DNA of 64,000 bases from Phycisphaerae bacterium (lineage in GTDB: Bacteria; Planctomycetota; Phycisphaerae; SM23-33). Shown one piece after another: positions 52,434 through 60,920 of this stretch. The DNA is taken from positions 1-64,000 of the forward strand of contig JAGXKT010000002.1 of NCBI GenBank assembly GCA_018335035.1, given 5' to 3'. How positions within the stretch are numbered: position 1 is the stretch's first letter; each line of letters opens with the position of its first letter. The position numbers and the translations under genes are program-made. The notes beneath the pieces are model-generated. The model had not been told where the DNA came from. It saw nothing but the letters and a program-made list of their open reading frames with translations, and searched no databases.

Positions 52434-53645
52434 ATGGGCGTTAAGTTTCGCTGTGAGAATTGCGGGAAGCTTCTGGACGTTGACGCCAACACCGGGCAGA
52501 ACGTCAAGTGTCCACACTGTCACAAGAAGGTCGCCGTGCCCGCGGGACTGGCCTCGCTGCCGCATCCGCAGGCGGGGGGCAGCCCGCCGCCACCGCCGCC
52601 CCGTGCGGCTCAGGGCGATGCGTCGCAGGACCCCGAGCAGCTCGAGCCGGAAGAGGACGGCGCGGCGATGACGATCATGGCCGAGGTGATGCCGTGGATC
52701 TTCAGCGTGTTCTTCCACCTCGGTCTGGCGCTGGTGGTCTTTCTTGTGACGAAGATGCTGTACGAGCAGCCGCCCCTGCCCGACAAGCTCGCCGAGCAGG
52801 AGCGCGTCGCCGTTCCGGAGCGTCAGAAGACCAGAAGCAAGGTCGTGGACAATCAGGAACGCAGCAACTCCCGGCGCCAGGCGCGCCAGAGCGAAAAGAT
52901 CGTCGAGCGGGCTCGCGGCATCGCGGACGTGGACCTGGACACCACCGGCACCAACCGCCCCGACGCGCCGACTGTGATCGCGCCCAGCGGCGGCGGCGGG
53001 ACGCCGGGCGGCAGATACGCTGCATACGGACCGGATCAGCGCGGCGGGGGGCTGGGCCTGAAATTCCTGGACACCACGATGCGCGGCGACCACATCGTCT
53101 ACGTCATCGACCGATCCGGCTCAATGGCCAGCGGTGGCGCGTTTGACATCCTCGCGAAGAAGCTGGGCGAGTCGCTCGCCGACCTTCGCGCCAGCCAGCA
53201 GTTCCACCTGATCTTCTTCGGCCCCGACGAGCCGGTGGAGAAATCGCCGCGGCGCCTGGTCCCCGCGACGGATGCCAACAAGCGAGCGGCCGCCCCCTTC
53301 CTGGGCCGCTTGGTTCCCGAAGGTCAGACGCAGGTCCTGCCGGCATTGAAGCGGGCCTTCGAGGTCTTCGAGGCCGAGCCGAACGAAGGCAAGAAGCTCA
53401 TTTGCCTGCTGTCCGACGGCGACTTCGAAGGACTCGGGCAGACGAGCAACCGCTACAAGGGCAAGACGGGCAACGAGGCGGTGGTCGCCTGGCTGGCCGA
53501 TCACAACAGCGACGACGACAGTGACGGGCGCCGCGACGTGGAGATCCAGACGTTCCTCTATCGCGGGGACGATCCCGACGCCGTCGAGGTCATGAAGAAA
53601 ATCGCCGCCGAGCACGGCGGGAATTTCACGCACGTAACACAATGA
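52434..53645 (+). CDS. Zn-ribbon membrane VWA-domain protein 2
   Basis: 403 residues. A cytoplasmic N-terminal zinc ribbon (CENC...CPHC; Cys7, Cys10, Cys26, Cys29), a proline-rich stretch (about 51-56), one membrane helix (about 86-109), a basic coiled linker (about 120-165), a Gly-rich hinge, then a VWA domain with DRSGSM (Asp226, Ser228, Ser230) and SDGDFEGLGQT. Paralogue of VWA protein 1, from a gene-plus-leader duplication. The topology puts the ribbon inside and the VWA domain in the periplasm, so the protein could carry a signal across the membrane. Ends in an ATGA overlap with the next gene. Confidence 0.9.
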   Translation: MGVKFRCENCGKLLDVDANTGQNVKCPHCHKKVAVPAGLASLPHPQAGGSPPPPPPRAAQGDASQDPEQLEPEEDGAAMTIMAEVMPWIFSVFFHLGLALVVFLVTKMLYEQPPLPDKLAEQERVAVPERQKTRSKVVDNQERSNSRRQARQSEKIVERARGIADVDLDTTGTNRPDAPTVIAPSGGGGTPGGRYAAYGPDQRGGGLGLKFLDTTMRGDHIVYVIDRSGSMASGGAFDILAKKLGESLADLRASQQFHLIFFGPDEPVEKSPRRLVPATDANKRAAAPFLGRLVPEGQTQVLPALKRAFEVFEAEPNEGKKLICLLSDGDFEGLGQTSNRYKGKTGNEAVVAWLADHNSDDDSDGRRDVEIQTFLYRGDDPDAVEVMKKIAAEHGGNFTHVTQ

Positions 53646-54763
53646 TCCGACAACGCACCATAAATCTGGCGGCCGTGGCGATGGCGGTGGTGACCGTCTG
53701 CGCCGTCGCACCCGCCGACACGGTCGACGATAACGGTACGGTGTGGCACAACGTACGCGTCAGTGATTGCGCGGACGGCGCGCTGTCGTTCGAGTGGCGT
53801 ACGCAGTCGCTGTCGCGGCCGCTGGAGCGCATCCGCCGGATCACGCTCTACGATCAGCCGGCGTTCAACAAGGCCGAAAGCCAACTGCAGGAGGCGCCGG
53901 CGCGCGCCGTGGCCTTGTACGACCGGGCCGAGAAGAACGCCCGCCGCGACTGGTTGAAACGGTTGATCGCCTACCGGCGGCTGACGGCGCTGGGCAAAGC
54001 GGGGCGGATCGGCCAGTGGGTGCGACACTGGGGGCAACTGCTCAAGGAGGGCGACGAACCGCTCGTGGCGGCCGAGTTCCGACCGGCATCGCTCGGGACG
54101 CCCGAGCAGAACGGCCAGGCCTTACAGCACCTGCAATCGCTCCTGGAGGGCGTGGACGACGAGCGAGTCGCGCCGGCGATTCGCGCGGTGATGGCGACGT
54201 TGCGTCGGGCGGGAGCCGATGACGCCGCCGAGGGCAGCGAGGCCGCACCGAGCGAGCGTCCCGCGGCCGACACGCGTGACATGGACGTGTCGGTTCGCGC
54301 CGCTGCCGAGCAGCGCAGCCGGCGCCTGCGAGACATGGAGAGTCTGCTGGCCTCGGGGGATGCCCGGGCAGCGGTTCGTGCCATCGACGCGCAGTTGCCG
54401 GAGTTGACCGACGACGAGCTGCCGCGCGCGCTGTACCTGGCGGGCATGGCTCGGATGAAGGCGTCGCCGGAGGCGTCAAACGCCGCTGAGTTGCTCGCCG
54501 AGGCGGGCGTGATGTTCATGAAGGTGGCCGTGTTCTATCCGTTCGCGGACGACGCGCCTGAGGCGTTGTTGCGGGCGGGGACGGTCAGCGAGCGATTGGG
54601 CAACGACGGCGGTGCCGCCAGCGCCTACGAGGTGGTTGTGGCGCGGTACGCCGACAGTGCGTCAGCGAAGGCCGCCCGCCGGCGGCTGGCGGCGCTGGCC
54701 CGTTCGGGGGCTGAATCGAGCGAAACGCCGGATGCCGTATCCGGCGAAGGCAATACGGACTGA
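53642..54763 (+). CDS. Exported TPR-like protein of the ExbB/ExbD module
   Basis: 373 residues. A signal peptide (about 1-25, ending VAPAD) precedes a short beta region resembling an SH3-like or DUF-type start (TVWHNVRVSDCADGALSFEW) and then helical repeats of the TPR/YbgF kind, clearest at the C-terminus (FYPFADDAPEALLRAGTVSE, ASAYEVVVARYADSASAKAA). The C-terminal part recalls CpoB/YbgF, a TolQR partner. Overlaps VWA gene 2 by 4 nt. A periplasmic adaptor role is inferred. Confidence 0.82.
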   Translation: MIRQRTINLAAVAMAVVTVCAVAPADTVDDNGTVWHNVRVSDCADGALSFEWRTQSLSRPLERIRRITLYDQPAFNKAESQLQEAPARAVALYDRAEKNARRDWLKRLIAYRRLTALGKAGRIGQWVRHWGQLLKEGDEPLVAAEFRPASLGTPEQNGQALQHLQSLLEGVDDERVAPAIRAVMATLRRAGADDAAEGSEAAPSERPAADTRDMDVSVRAAAEQRSRRLRDMESLLASGDARAAVRAIDAQLPELTDDELPRALYLAGMARMKASPEASNAAELLAEAGVMFMKVAVFYPFADDAPEALLRAGTVSERLGNDGGAASAYEVVVARYADSASAKAARRRLAALARSGAESSETPDAVSGEGNTD

Positions 54764-54819
54764 GACGTAGCGACCCGACCGGGTCCGGTGAACTGTCAGG
54801 ACACCAAGGAGACATCAGC

Positions 54820-55452
54820 ATGGGAATTGAATGGTTCAAGGTATTCTTCGTGCATTGTGGCGGCATCGGCTGGCTGCTCTGGTTGGTCAGCGTCGCCACG
54901 CTTGCGATCATCGTGGAGCACTTCATCTCGATCCGGCGGGCGAACATTCTGCCCGACGAGGTCCATCAGCAGATTCAGAACTACTTCGAGGAGCGGAACT
55001 ACCGTGAGGCGATCGAGGTGACCGCCGAAGAGCCCAGCCAGTTGAGCTACATGATTCACGCGGCCCTGTCCGAGGCGTCGCACGGGTACGCCGCCATGGA
55101 ACGCGCGATGGAAGAGGCCTCGGAAGAACGCACGACGAAGCTTCTGCGCCACATCGAGTGGCTCAATCTCATCGGAAACGTCGCGCCGATGCTCGGGCTG
55201 TTTGGGACGGTCTGGGGCATGATCAAGGCGTTCTTCCAGATCGTGGACGTGGACGGACAGGCCGATCCGTCCAAGCTGGCCGGCGGCATCGGGACCGCGT
55301 TGATGACGACGCTGCTGGGCCTGGCCGTTGCGATTCCGTCGCTGGCGGTGTACGCCCTCATGCGCAACCGGATCGACGCGCTGTCCAGCGAAGCGATGCT
55401 CGCGTCGCAGGATTTGATCTCGAACTTCCGCCCGGGCGCCAAGCAGCAGTGA
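54820..55452 (+). CDS. exbB: ExbB/TolQ/MotA-type proton channel protein
   Basis: 210 residues, three membrane segments (about 13-32, 112-135 and 153-178). Family motifs: a GLFGTVWGMIKAF stretch and GGIGTALMTTLLGLAVAIPSL, the channel helices. With the two ExbD-like proteins that follow it should form a proton-driven stator. AAGGAG precedes ATG 54820. Not a TonB-system operon: no tonB is adjacent. Confidence 0.93.
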   Translation: MGIEWFKVFFVHCGGIGWLLWLVSVATLAIIVEHFISIRRANILPDEVHQQIQNYFEERNYREAIEVTAEEPSQLSYMIHAALSEASHGYAAMERAMEEASEERTTKLLRHIEWLNLIGNVAPMLGLFGTVWGMIKAFFQIVDVDGQADPSKLAGGIGTALMTTLLGLAVAIPSLAVYALMRNRIDALSSEAMLASQDLISNFRPGAKQQ

Positions 55453-55499
55453 CCCTCACGCGTCCACGCCGCCCCGTGCATGCGGCGAGGAGATGATTC

Positions 55500-56033
55500 A
55501 TGGCCAAGAGCGTGGTTTACAAAAAGAGCGACCAGGCCGGCGAGGTCTCGGTCAACATGACCCCGCTGATCGACATCGTGTTTCAGTTGATCATCTTCTT
55601 CATCCTCGCCAGCCAGTTCGCCTCGGCCGAGGTCGCGCGGCTGTCGTTGCCGTTCCCGCACAACCCGGACCCGGACCGCAGCCCCGTGGTCACGGAGGAG
55701 ATCGAAGAAGCGCGCTTGATCATCAACGTCGTCTCGGCGAGCGACCCGCGCTGCCGCAAGGAGTTCATCAATCTCGCGGGCCGCGATCCCGAGCCGGGCG
55801 AACTCGCCTGGTACGTCGTGAACGGAAAGCGGCACTTCGAGGCCCAGGCGTTTGAGAAGATCAAGCAGGCCGTCGCCAGAGCCCGCGACGACGCCAAGGA
55901 AGCCGGTCGCGGCTTCCACGTGGAGATCCGCGCGTCGGCCTCGTTGCAGAACCAGTACGCCCTGTTGCCGCTTCAGGCGGCGATGGCGGCGGACGTGTAC
56001 GATGCGCACCTGGTGGTCAAGCCGTCGAACTAA
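55500..56033 (+). CDS. exbD: ExbD/TolR-type protein 1
   Basis: 177 residues. A short cytoplasmic start, one membrane helix with the proton-carrying Asp25 (MTPLIDIVFQLIIFFILAS), then a periplasmic domain. It differs strongly from the second ExbD of the operon (Asp38), suggesting a heteromeric channel. Typical domain size, with an added central insert (about 70-115). Confidence 0.92.
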   Translation: MAKSVVYKKSDQAGEVSVNMTPLIDIVFQLIIFFILASQFASAEVARLSLPFPHNPDPDRSPVVTEEIEEARLIINVVSASDPRCRKEFINLAGRDPEPGELAWYVVNGKRHFEAQAFEKIKQAVARARDDAKEAGRGFHVEIRASASLQNQYALLPLQAAMAADVYDAHLVVKPSN

Positions 56034-56045
56034 GGGATTGGGCAG

Positions 56046-56582
56046 ATGGAAGCACAGCAGCCAAAGAAAAACGAAAGCAGTGGCCACTACAGATCGCTCC
56101 GGCAGCGGCGCGGGCGCGGCAAGGCCAAGCTCCAGCCCCCCCTGGCGCCGATGATTGACGTGACGTTCCAGTTGCTGATCTTCTTCCTGTTGACGGCAAC
56201 GTTCAGCCACGAGGGCAATATCTCCTACAAGTTCCCGCCGCTTGGGGAAGCCGCCGCCGACAAATCCAACGTCATGGCGACCAACGTGGACGTGGATGAG
56301 CACGGCGAGGGCGACAACGCCAGGCCCACGTACACGGTCTTGGCCGATACGTTGGGCAAGGCCAAGATCGAGCCCCCCTCATACGAGTGGGGCCGACGCG
56401 CGTTCAACGCGATGTCGGACGATTTGGCGCGGGCGCTGTCCGAACAACGCCAGAAGGGCGGCGAGGAAGCGCATGCCATCATTCGCCCGGCGAGCGTGGC
56501 CGTTCAGTGGCGCTACGTCGTCGAGGCGTATAACCAGGCGCGGCGGGCGGGTTTCGTGAAGGTCGGAATTGGTTACGAATAG
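56046..56582 (+). CDS. exbD: ExbD/TolR-type protein 2
   Basis: 178 residues. A longer basic cytoplasmic N-terminus (about 1-32), then LAPMIDVTFQLLIFFLLTAT with Asp38 and a periplasmic domain ending in VEAYNQARRAGFVKVGIGYE. The pairing of one ExbB with two unlike ExbD proteins is the arrangement of the Myxococcus AglRQS motor (family knowledge); homology to it is not claimed. Confidence 0.92.
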   Translation: MEAQQPKKNESSGHYRSLRQRRGRGKAKLQPPLAPMIDVTFQLLIFFLLTATFSHEGNISYKFPPLGEAAADKSNVMATNVDVDEHGEGDNARPTYTVLADTLGKAKIEPPSYEWGRRAFNAMSDDLARALSEQRQKGGEEAHAIIRPASVAVQWRYVVEAYNQARRAGFVKVGIGYE

Positions 56583-56604
56583 GGTCTGATACGAGGGATG
56601 CCGC

Positions 56605-59600
56605 ATGCGGCGACGCACGACAACGCCCGTTCTGGCTTGCTTGACGGCCGTATTGATGACGGTGCTCACGTTGGTCGGGCCCGCCGGCGGGCGCGACGAC
56701 GCGTCCGGCGCTTACCGGCAACTGGACGAAGTGCGTCTGGCGGCCGCGCTGGGCCGAATGGGCATGGCGGAGCTTCTCAAAACGCTTCGCGACGAGCGGG
56801 CGGGCGTGGGCGACAGGACGGGCCGCCTGGTCGCCGAGGCCCAACTGCAACTGATCCAAGCGGACCGCGCCACAGAGCGTGACCAACACGTCGCCGCGGT
56901 GCAGCGCGCTGTGGACACGCTGCGCACCGCCGCCGAGAACGTGCCTGAAGACGACGCGTCGGCCGCGGCGTGGGTCAAGCATCTGCGCGTCCGATTCATG
57001 CTGGCCGAAACACTGGCTCTGCGTCAGGCCAGGACCTACGCCAAGGCCGTGCTGTACCTCGAGGCCGGCCCGGACGATCACCGTCACTTCGAGCGCATCA
57101 CCGCCGAGGCGATGAGCGTGTTGCGGCAGATGAACGACCGCGCCGAACGTCTGCTGGACGATTGGCGGCGGGCGCCCGGCAGCGAAGGCCTTGAGAACCT
57201 GATGGTCAAGGTTCCGTACGTCAAGCGGTTCCGGCGCGAGATCGTGTTTGACGCGGCATGGATCCGGTTCTATCGCGGTTTGGCGCTGCCGTCGGCGGAG
57301 ACGGTCGCGGCGGCGCAAGATGCCGTCAAGGCGGCCGAGACGGCTCAGGACGCGGCCGGCGAGCCCCTGCGAGAGGCCCTGGAGATTCTCCACGTTCCGG
57401 TCGAGGCGCCGGAGGGGCGTGCCGTCGGCGCCTTCCAGCAGACCTGCGATGCGTTGCGAGCGTTGATCGACAAGAGCAGGGCGGGCGAGCTCGGCGAGGA
57501 CGCGTCGTGGCAGTTTCGTGCGGCGGGCAACGGGTTGCAGAACGTTCTGCGCCTGCGCGGGGTCCGCCTGCGTGAGGCCAGCGAAGACGTCCAGCAGTTC
57601 GTCGATGATCCCCAGCAGGGCTTGAAGTACTGGTCCTTGCTGCTCCAGGGCACGGCGCAGCGAGAATTGGACGAGCACGACAAGGCGCAGCGGACGCTGG
57701 GACAGATTCGCAGCGCCGTACAGGCCCCCGGGGGCCTGGGGACGGTTGGTCCCGAGGTCGCCGTCGATGCCATGTTCCAGCTCGCCCGTAACGAGATCGA
57801 GCGCGACACGCCCGACCTCGAGCGTGCCGACGAGGCGATCGATCTGTTCGTGAAGGTCGCCGGCAGCGCCGCCGGCGGCAACGTCAGCCGCCGCCAGGGC
57901 CTGGAAATTCGCGGCGCGCTGCTGCGCGTCAAGCTGTACGAGACCCTGGCCGCGCGAGCCGAAGAGCCGGAGGTCGTTCGACGTCACCAACGCCAGGCCG
58001 CCTGGGCCATGTTCGCCTTCGCCAACGAGCAGCAGCGGCTCGCCGAACTGGAGAGTCCGACGGACGAACAGTCCCGCCGGCTCGCCTGGCTGCGCGAGCA
58101 TGGCGAAGATCTTCAGTCGTGGCTGTTTGTGGCTCTGGTCGAGGGTATCCAGGAGCGGCCCGCGGGCGAGGGGGCGGATCCGCTCTACGTTCAGGCCCGT
58201 CGTCTGGCGCAGGTCTACGATGCCTTGCCGGACGCCAAGACGGACGAAGGTCGTCGCGAGGTGCTGGCGTCGCTGCGCGACATGCTCGAACAGGAGCCGC
58301 CCGCCGATGCGGAATACGCCAGCGACCGGGAACGCCGCCTGGCGCAGCGCATCTACGTGGCCGCGCGCTGGCAGGCCGGGCTCGTGCTGCACCAGTTGCT
58401 TCAAGGCGAACGCCAGACGCTGTTGCAGGAGGTTACCGAGTTGCGGCGCAAGCTTGCCGGGGGCGACCTGCCGGCGAGCGAGGCCCGAGCGGCCGAGCAG
58501 CGCCTCGACGCCCTGTATGAGCGGCTCACCGCCCCGGCCCGGTTATGGTATGAACTCGCCCAGCGCTACACGGACCATCCGCTGGCATTCAAGGCCGCCC
58601 GCAATGCGGCGATCACGCTCAATCGGCTCATCAACGCCGGCGGCGATCAGGGAGACGACCTGCCGATCGACGGGGCGCTGGCGAGCATGTGTCGTGACGC
58701 GCTGGAGTTTCTGACGGGGCAGTGGCCGCAGCGCGCGGATATGCGCCAGTGGCGCGGCATGCTGGCGTGGCTTCTGGATCAACTCACGGAGGGCGACGAG
58801 ATGACGGTGGCGCGTCTGCGCCATATGCTGCGCGCGATTCCGATCTTCGAGAAGACGCCGCCGGATGAGCCCACCTACATGCAGGACTGGTACGCCGCGA
58901 TCGACAAGCGGCAGGATCTCTGGCGGAAGCAGCAGCAGTGGGTGGACGTTGTGGCGCAGGTCGAAGACAGCGACGAGCGGACCGAGTTGCGCGAGCGGCT
59001 CACGGAGTATACGGACGCCGAGGCCGAGGCGGAGCTGATTCGCATGTTGGGCGCCTTCGCCGCCGAGACGCTGCGGCGAATGGACGACGCGAACGAAGCG
59101 ATGCGCGAGCAGTTGGTCAACTGGGGCAGCAGCGCGGCCTATGCGCGGGCCGCGATGCTGTACGACCGCGCCGAGCGGGAGAGCAATCCCGAGGACATCG
59201 ATGCCGCTCTGGCCCAGCTCAGCAAGGTCAACGAGAATTGGCCCGGGACGAAGGAGGCCGACAAGGCCGAACTGCTGGAGATGCAGATTCGCTTTGAGCA
59301 GGTCGACGAGGAAGACATGGAGGAACTCCTGGGGCGCCTGGAGAAGCTCCTGCAGGATCGTTCGGCGAGCGAGGTCGGCCGGCTCATCGCCGCCCTGTAC
59401 AGTCTGCGCGACCGCATGGAGGCGCAGGTCAATCGATTGCGGCGACAGAACATGAGCCCGCGGGTGCGGCGGGAACTGGCGAGGTACGGTCGGCGGTATG
59501 CGCTGTTTTCCAGGGTGATCTACGAGTACCAGAAGGAAACCAACGGGACCGCCGTGGACAAACCCGTGACGTACGAGGCCTTGACCACGTACGCCGACGC

Positions 59601-60264
59601 GCTTTTGGCGGCCGGGCGCACCGATGCGTCGAAGCTCGAGACGGCGATGGCGATGTGGCAGCATGCTCGCGAGGTCGACGAGACCAAGCGCGAGCGTGCG
59701 AAGCAGGAAGTCGAGGAACAGGTTTCCCAGTGGCTGGCGACGCTGGAAGCCGCACGCGGCGACTTGCTGGCGTTGCGAGACCTGGCCGGTGACTGCGTTG
59801 CGGCATTCAAGGATAATCCCAACGTGCAGCCGTTGCGCGGCGAACCGCGCCGCCTGGTCAAGCTGCACGAGGAGGGGGATGAGCCGGACGTCCTGGCGGC
59901 GCGTATCGAGCGCGCCTGCAAGCAGTACAGGAAGCACGCCACGCAGGCCGTTGCCGCGGACGCCGTCGTGCTGTACGGGTTGGCGCGGACGTACGCGCAG
60001 CAAGGCGACTACGCCGAGGCGCTGGAGCTGTTCCGCCGTGTTGTGCGCGGTCTGGCGCCGGATCAACCGCGGCCGCCCAAGGCGCCGGAGCTGGGTTCCT
60101 TCTGGGACGTGCAGTTGCGCTACTGCCAGACGTGGCTTGAGGCCAAGGCAAACGATCCGGAACAGATGTCGCAACTGGCCACGTACCTCCGTCAACTTGA
60201 AGTGACGGATGCCGACGGTTTCCGCATCGTGTACGACGCGGCCATGCGGCGCCGCGGCGGCTGA
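56605..60264 (+). CDS. Very large exported helical-repeat protein
   Basis: 1219 residues. A signal peptide (about 1-29, LACLTAVLMTVLTLVGPAGG) precedes an almost wholly helical, charged sequence with TPR-like repeats; the clearest are near the C-terminus (YGLARTYAQQGDYAEALELF) and around 860-920 (AMLYDRAERESNPEDIDAAL). No enzyme motif, no beta-barrel or adhesin signature. It closes the ExbB/ExbD module 23 nt after the second exbD and could be the periplasmic scaffold that the motor works on. Unknown family. Confidence 0.85.
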   Translation: MRRRTTTPVLACLTAVLMTVLTLVGPAGGRDDASGAYRQLDEVRLAAALGRMGMAELLKTLRDERAGVGDRTGRLVAEAQLQLIQADRATERDQHVAAVQRAVDTLRTAAENVPEDDASAAAWVKHLRVRFMLAETLALRQARTYAKAVLYLEAGPDDHRHFERITAEAMSVLRQMNDRAERLLDDWRRAPGSEGLENLMVKVPYVKRFRREIVFDAAWIRFYRGLALPSAETVAAAQDAVKAAETAQDAAGEPLREALEILHVPVEAPEGRAVGAFQQTCDALRALIDKSRAGELGEDASWQFRAAGNGLQNVLRLRGVRLREASEDVQQFVDDPQQGLKYWSLLLQGTAQRELDEHDKAQRTLGQIRSAVQAPGGLGTVGPEVAVDAMFQLARNEIERDTPDLERADEAIDLFVKVAGSAAGGNVSRRQGLEIRGALLRVKLYETLAARAEEPEVVRRHQRQAAWAMFAFANEQQRLAELESPTDEQSRRLAWLREHGEDLQSWLFVALVEGIQERPAGEGADPLYVQARRLAQVYDALPDAKTDEGRREVLASLRDMLEQEPPADAEYASDRERRLAQRIYVAARWQAGLVLHQLLQGERQTLLQEVTELRRKLAGGDLPASEARAAEQRLDALYERLTAPARLWYELAQRYTDHPLAFKAARNAAITLNRLINAGGDQGDDLPIDGALASMCRDALEFLTGQWPQRADMRQWRGMLAWLLDQLTEGDEMTVARLRHMLRAIPIFEKTPPDEPTYMQDWYAAIDKRQDLWRKQQQWVDVVAQVEDSDERTELRERLTEYTDAEAEAELIRMLGAFAAETLRRMDDANEAMREQLVNWGSSAAYARAAMLYDRAERESNPEDIDAALAQLSKVNENWPGTKEADKAELLEMQIRFEQVDEEDMEELLGRLEKLLQDRSASEVGRLIAALYSLRDRMEAQVNRLRRQNMSPRVRRELARYGRRYALFSRVIYEYQKETNGTAVDKPVTYEALTTYADALLAAGRTDASKLETAMAMWQHAREVDETKRERAKQEVEEQVSQWLATLEAARGDLLALRDLAGDCVAAFKDNPNVQPLRGEPRRLVKLHEEGDEPDVLAARIERACKQYRKHATQAVAADAVVLYGLARTYAQQGDYAEALELFRRVVRGLAPDQPRPPKAPELGSFWDVQLRYCQTWLEAKANDPEQMSQLATYLRQLEVTDADGFRIVYDAAMRRRGG

Positions 60265-60322
60265 GCCGGCCCCGGAGACGCCTAGCCGAGGGCTTCCGGT
60301 GCGGTGGAAACGCCGGCGCGAC

Positions 60323-60352
60323 TTGAAGCCCCACGCGTCGGCGGGCTAGAAT
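60323..60352 (+). promoter_or_regulatory. Promoter of def (leaderless)
   Basis: TTGAAG (60323-60328), an 18-bp spacer and TAGAAT (60347-60352). The -10 ends 8 nt before ATG 60360, so the transcript start falls on or beside the start codon. Confidence 0.6.
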
Positions 60353-60359
60353 CACGTGT

Positions 60360-60908
60360 ATGAGTGATGACGGACAAGTCGTCGGCGTCGACGGGGACCG
60401 GTTGACGCTCGTCAAGTACCCGGACCCCCGCCTGCGGAGCCCGTGCCGACCCGTCGGGAAGGTGGACGACGACATCCGCACACTGATCGATCGCATGTTC
60501 GAGTTGATGTTCGCCTTTCGCGGCGTCGGGCTGGCCGGTCCGCAGGTGGGCGTTTCGTTGCGGCTGTTCGTCGCGTCGCCGACGTTCCATACGGATGACC
60601 GGCAAGTCTACATCAACCCCGATATCGTCGCGCTGGACGGTAGCCAGGACGGCGAGGAGGGGTGCCTGAGCTTTCCCGACATCGCCTGCAGGGTCCGTCG
60701 CTACCAGACCGCCACGCTCCGCGCCCTGGACCGCGACGGCGAGCCGTTCGAGCGGGCGGCCGACGGCCTGCTCGCCCGAATCATCCAGCACGAGACCGAT
60801 CACCTCGACGGCCGGCTACTCGTCGATCGCATGGGCTCGCTGGCCAAACTGTCGCATCGCGCGGCGTTGAAGGAACTCGAGGCCGCCTACGAGACCGCCC
60901 GGCACTAG
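60360..60908 (+). CDS. def: Peptide deformylase
   Basis: Removes the formyl group from nascent proteins; 182 residues. The three motifs are present: GVGLAGPQVG (with Gly for the second Ala of the usual form), EEGCLSFP and QHETDHLDG (zinc HExxH). ATG 60360 lies only 8 nt after a -10 element, so leaderless translation is likely. No fmt gene is adjacent. Confidence 0.95.
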   Translation: MSDDGQVVGVDGDRLTLVKYPDPRLRSPCRPVGKVDDDIRTLIDRMFELMFAFRGVGLAGPQVGVSLRLFVASPTFHTDDRQVYINPDIVALDGSQDGEEGCLSFPDIACRVRRYQTATLRALDRDGEPFERAADGLLARIIQHETDHLDGRLLVDRMGSLAKLSHRAALKELEAAYETARH

Positions 60909-60920
60909 GATCATCCCCCC

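Noticed and set aside
54820-56582. TonB-ExbB-ExbD iron-uptake system
   Set aside because: There is no tonB, receptor or iron gene nearby, and the two ExbD proteins plus VWA/TPR partners point to a different use.
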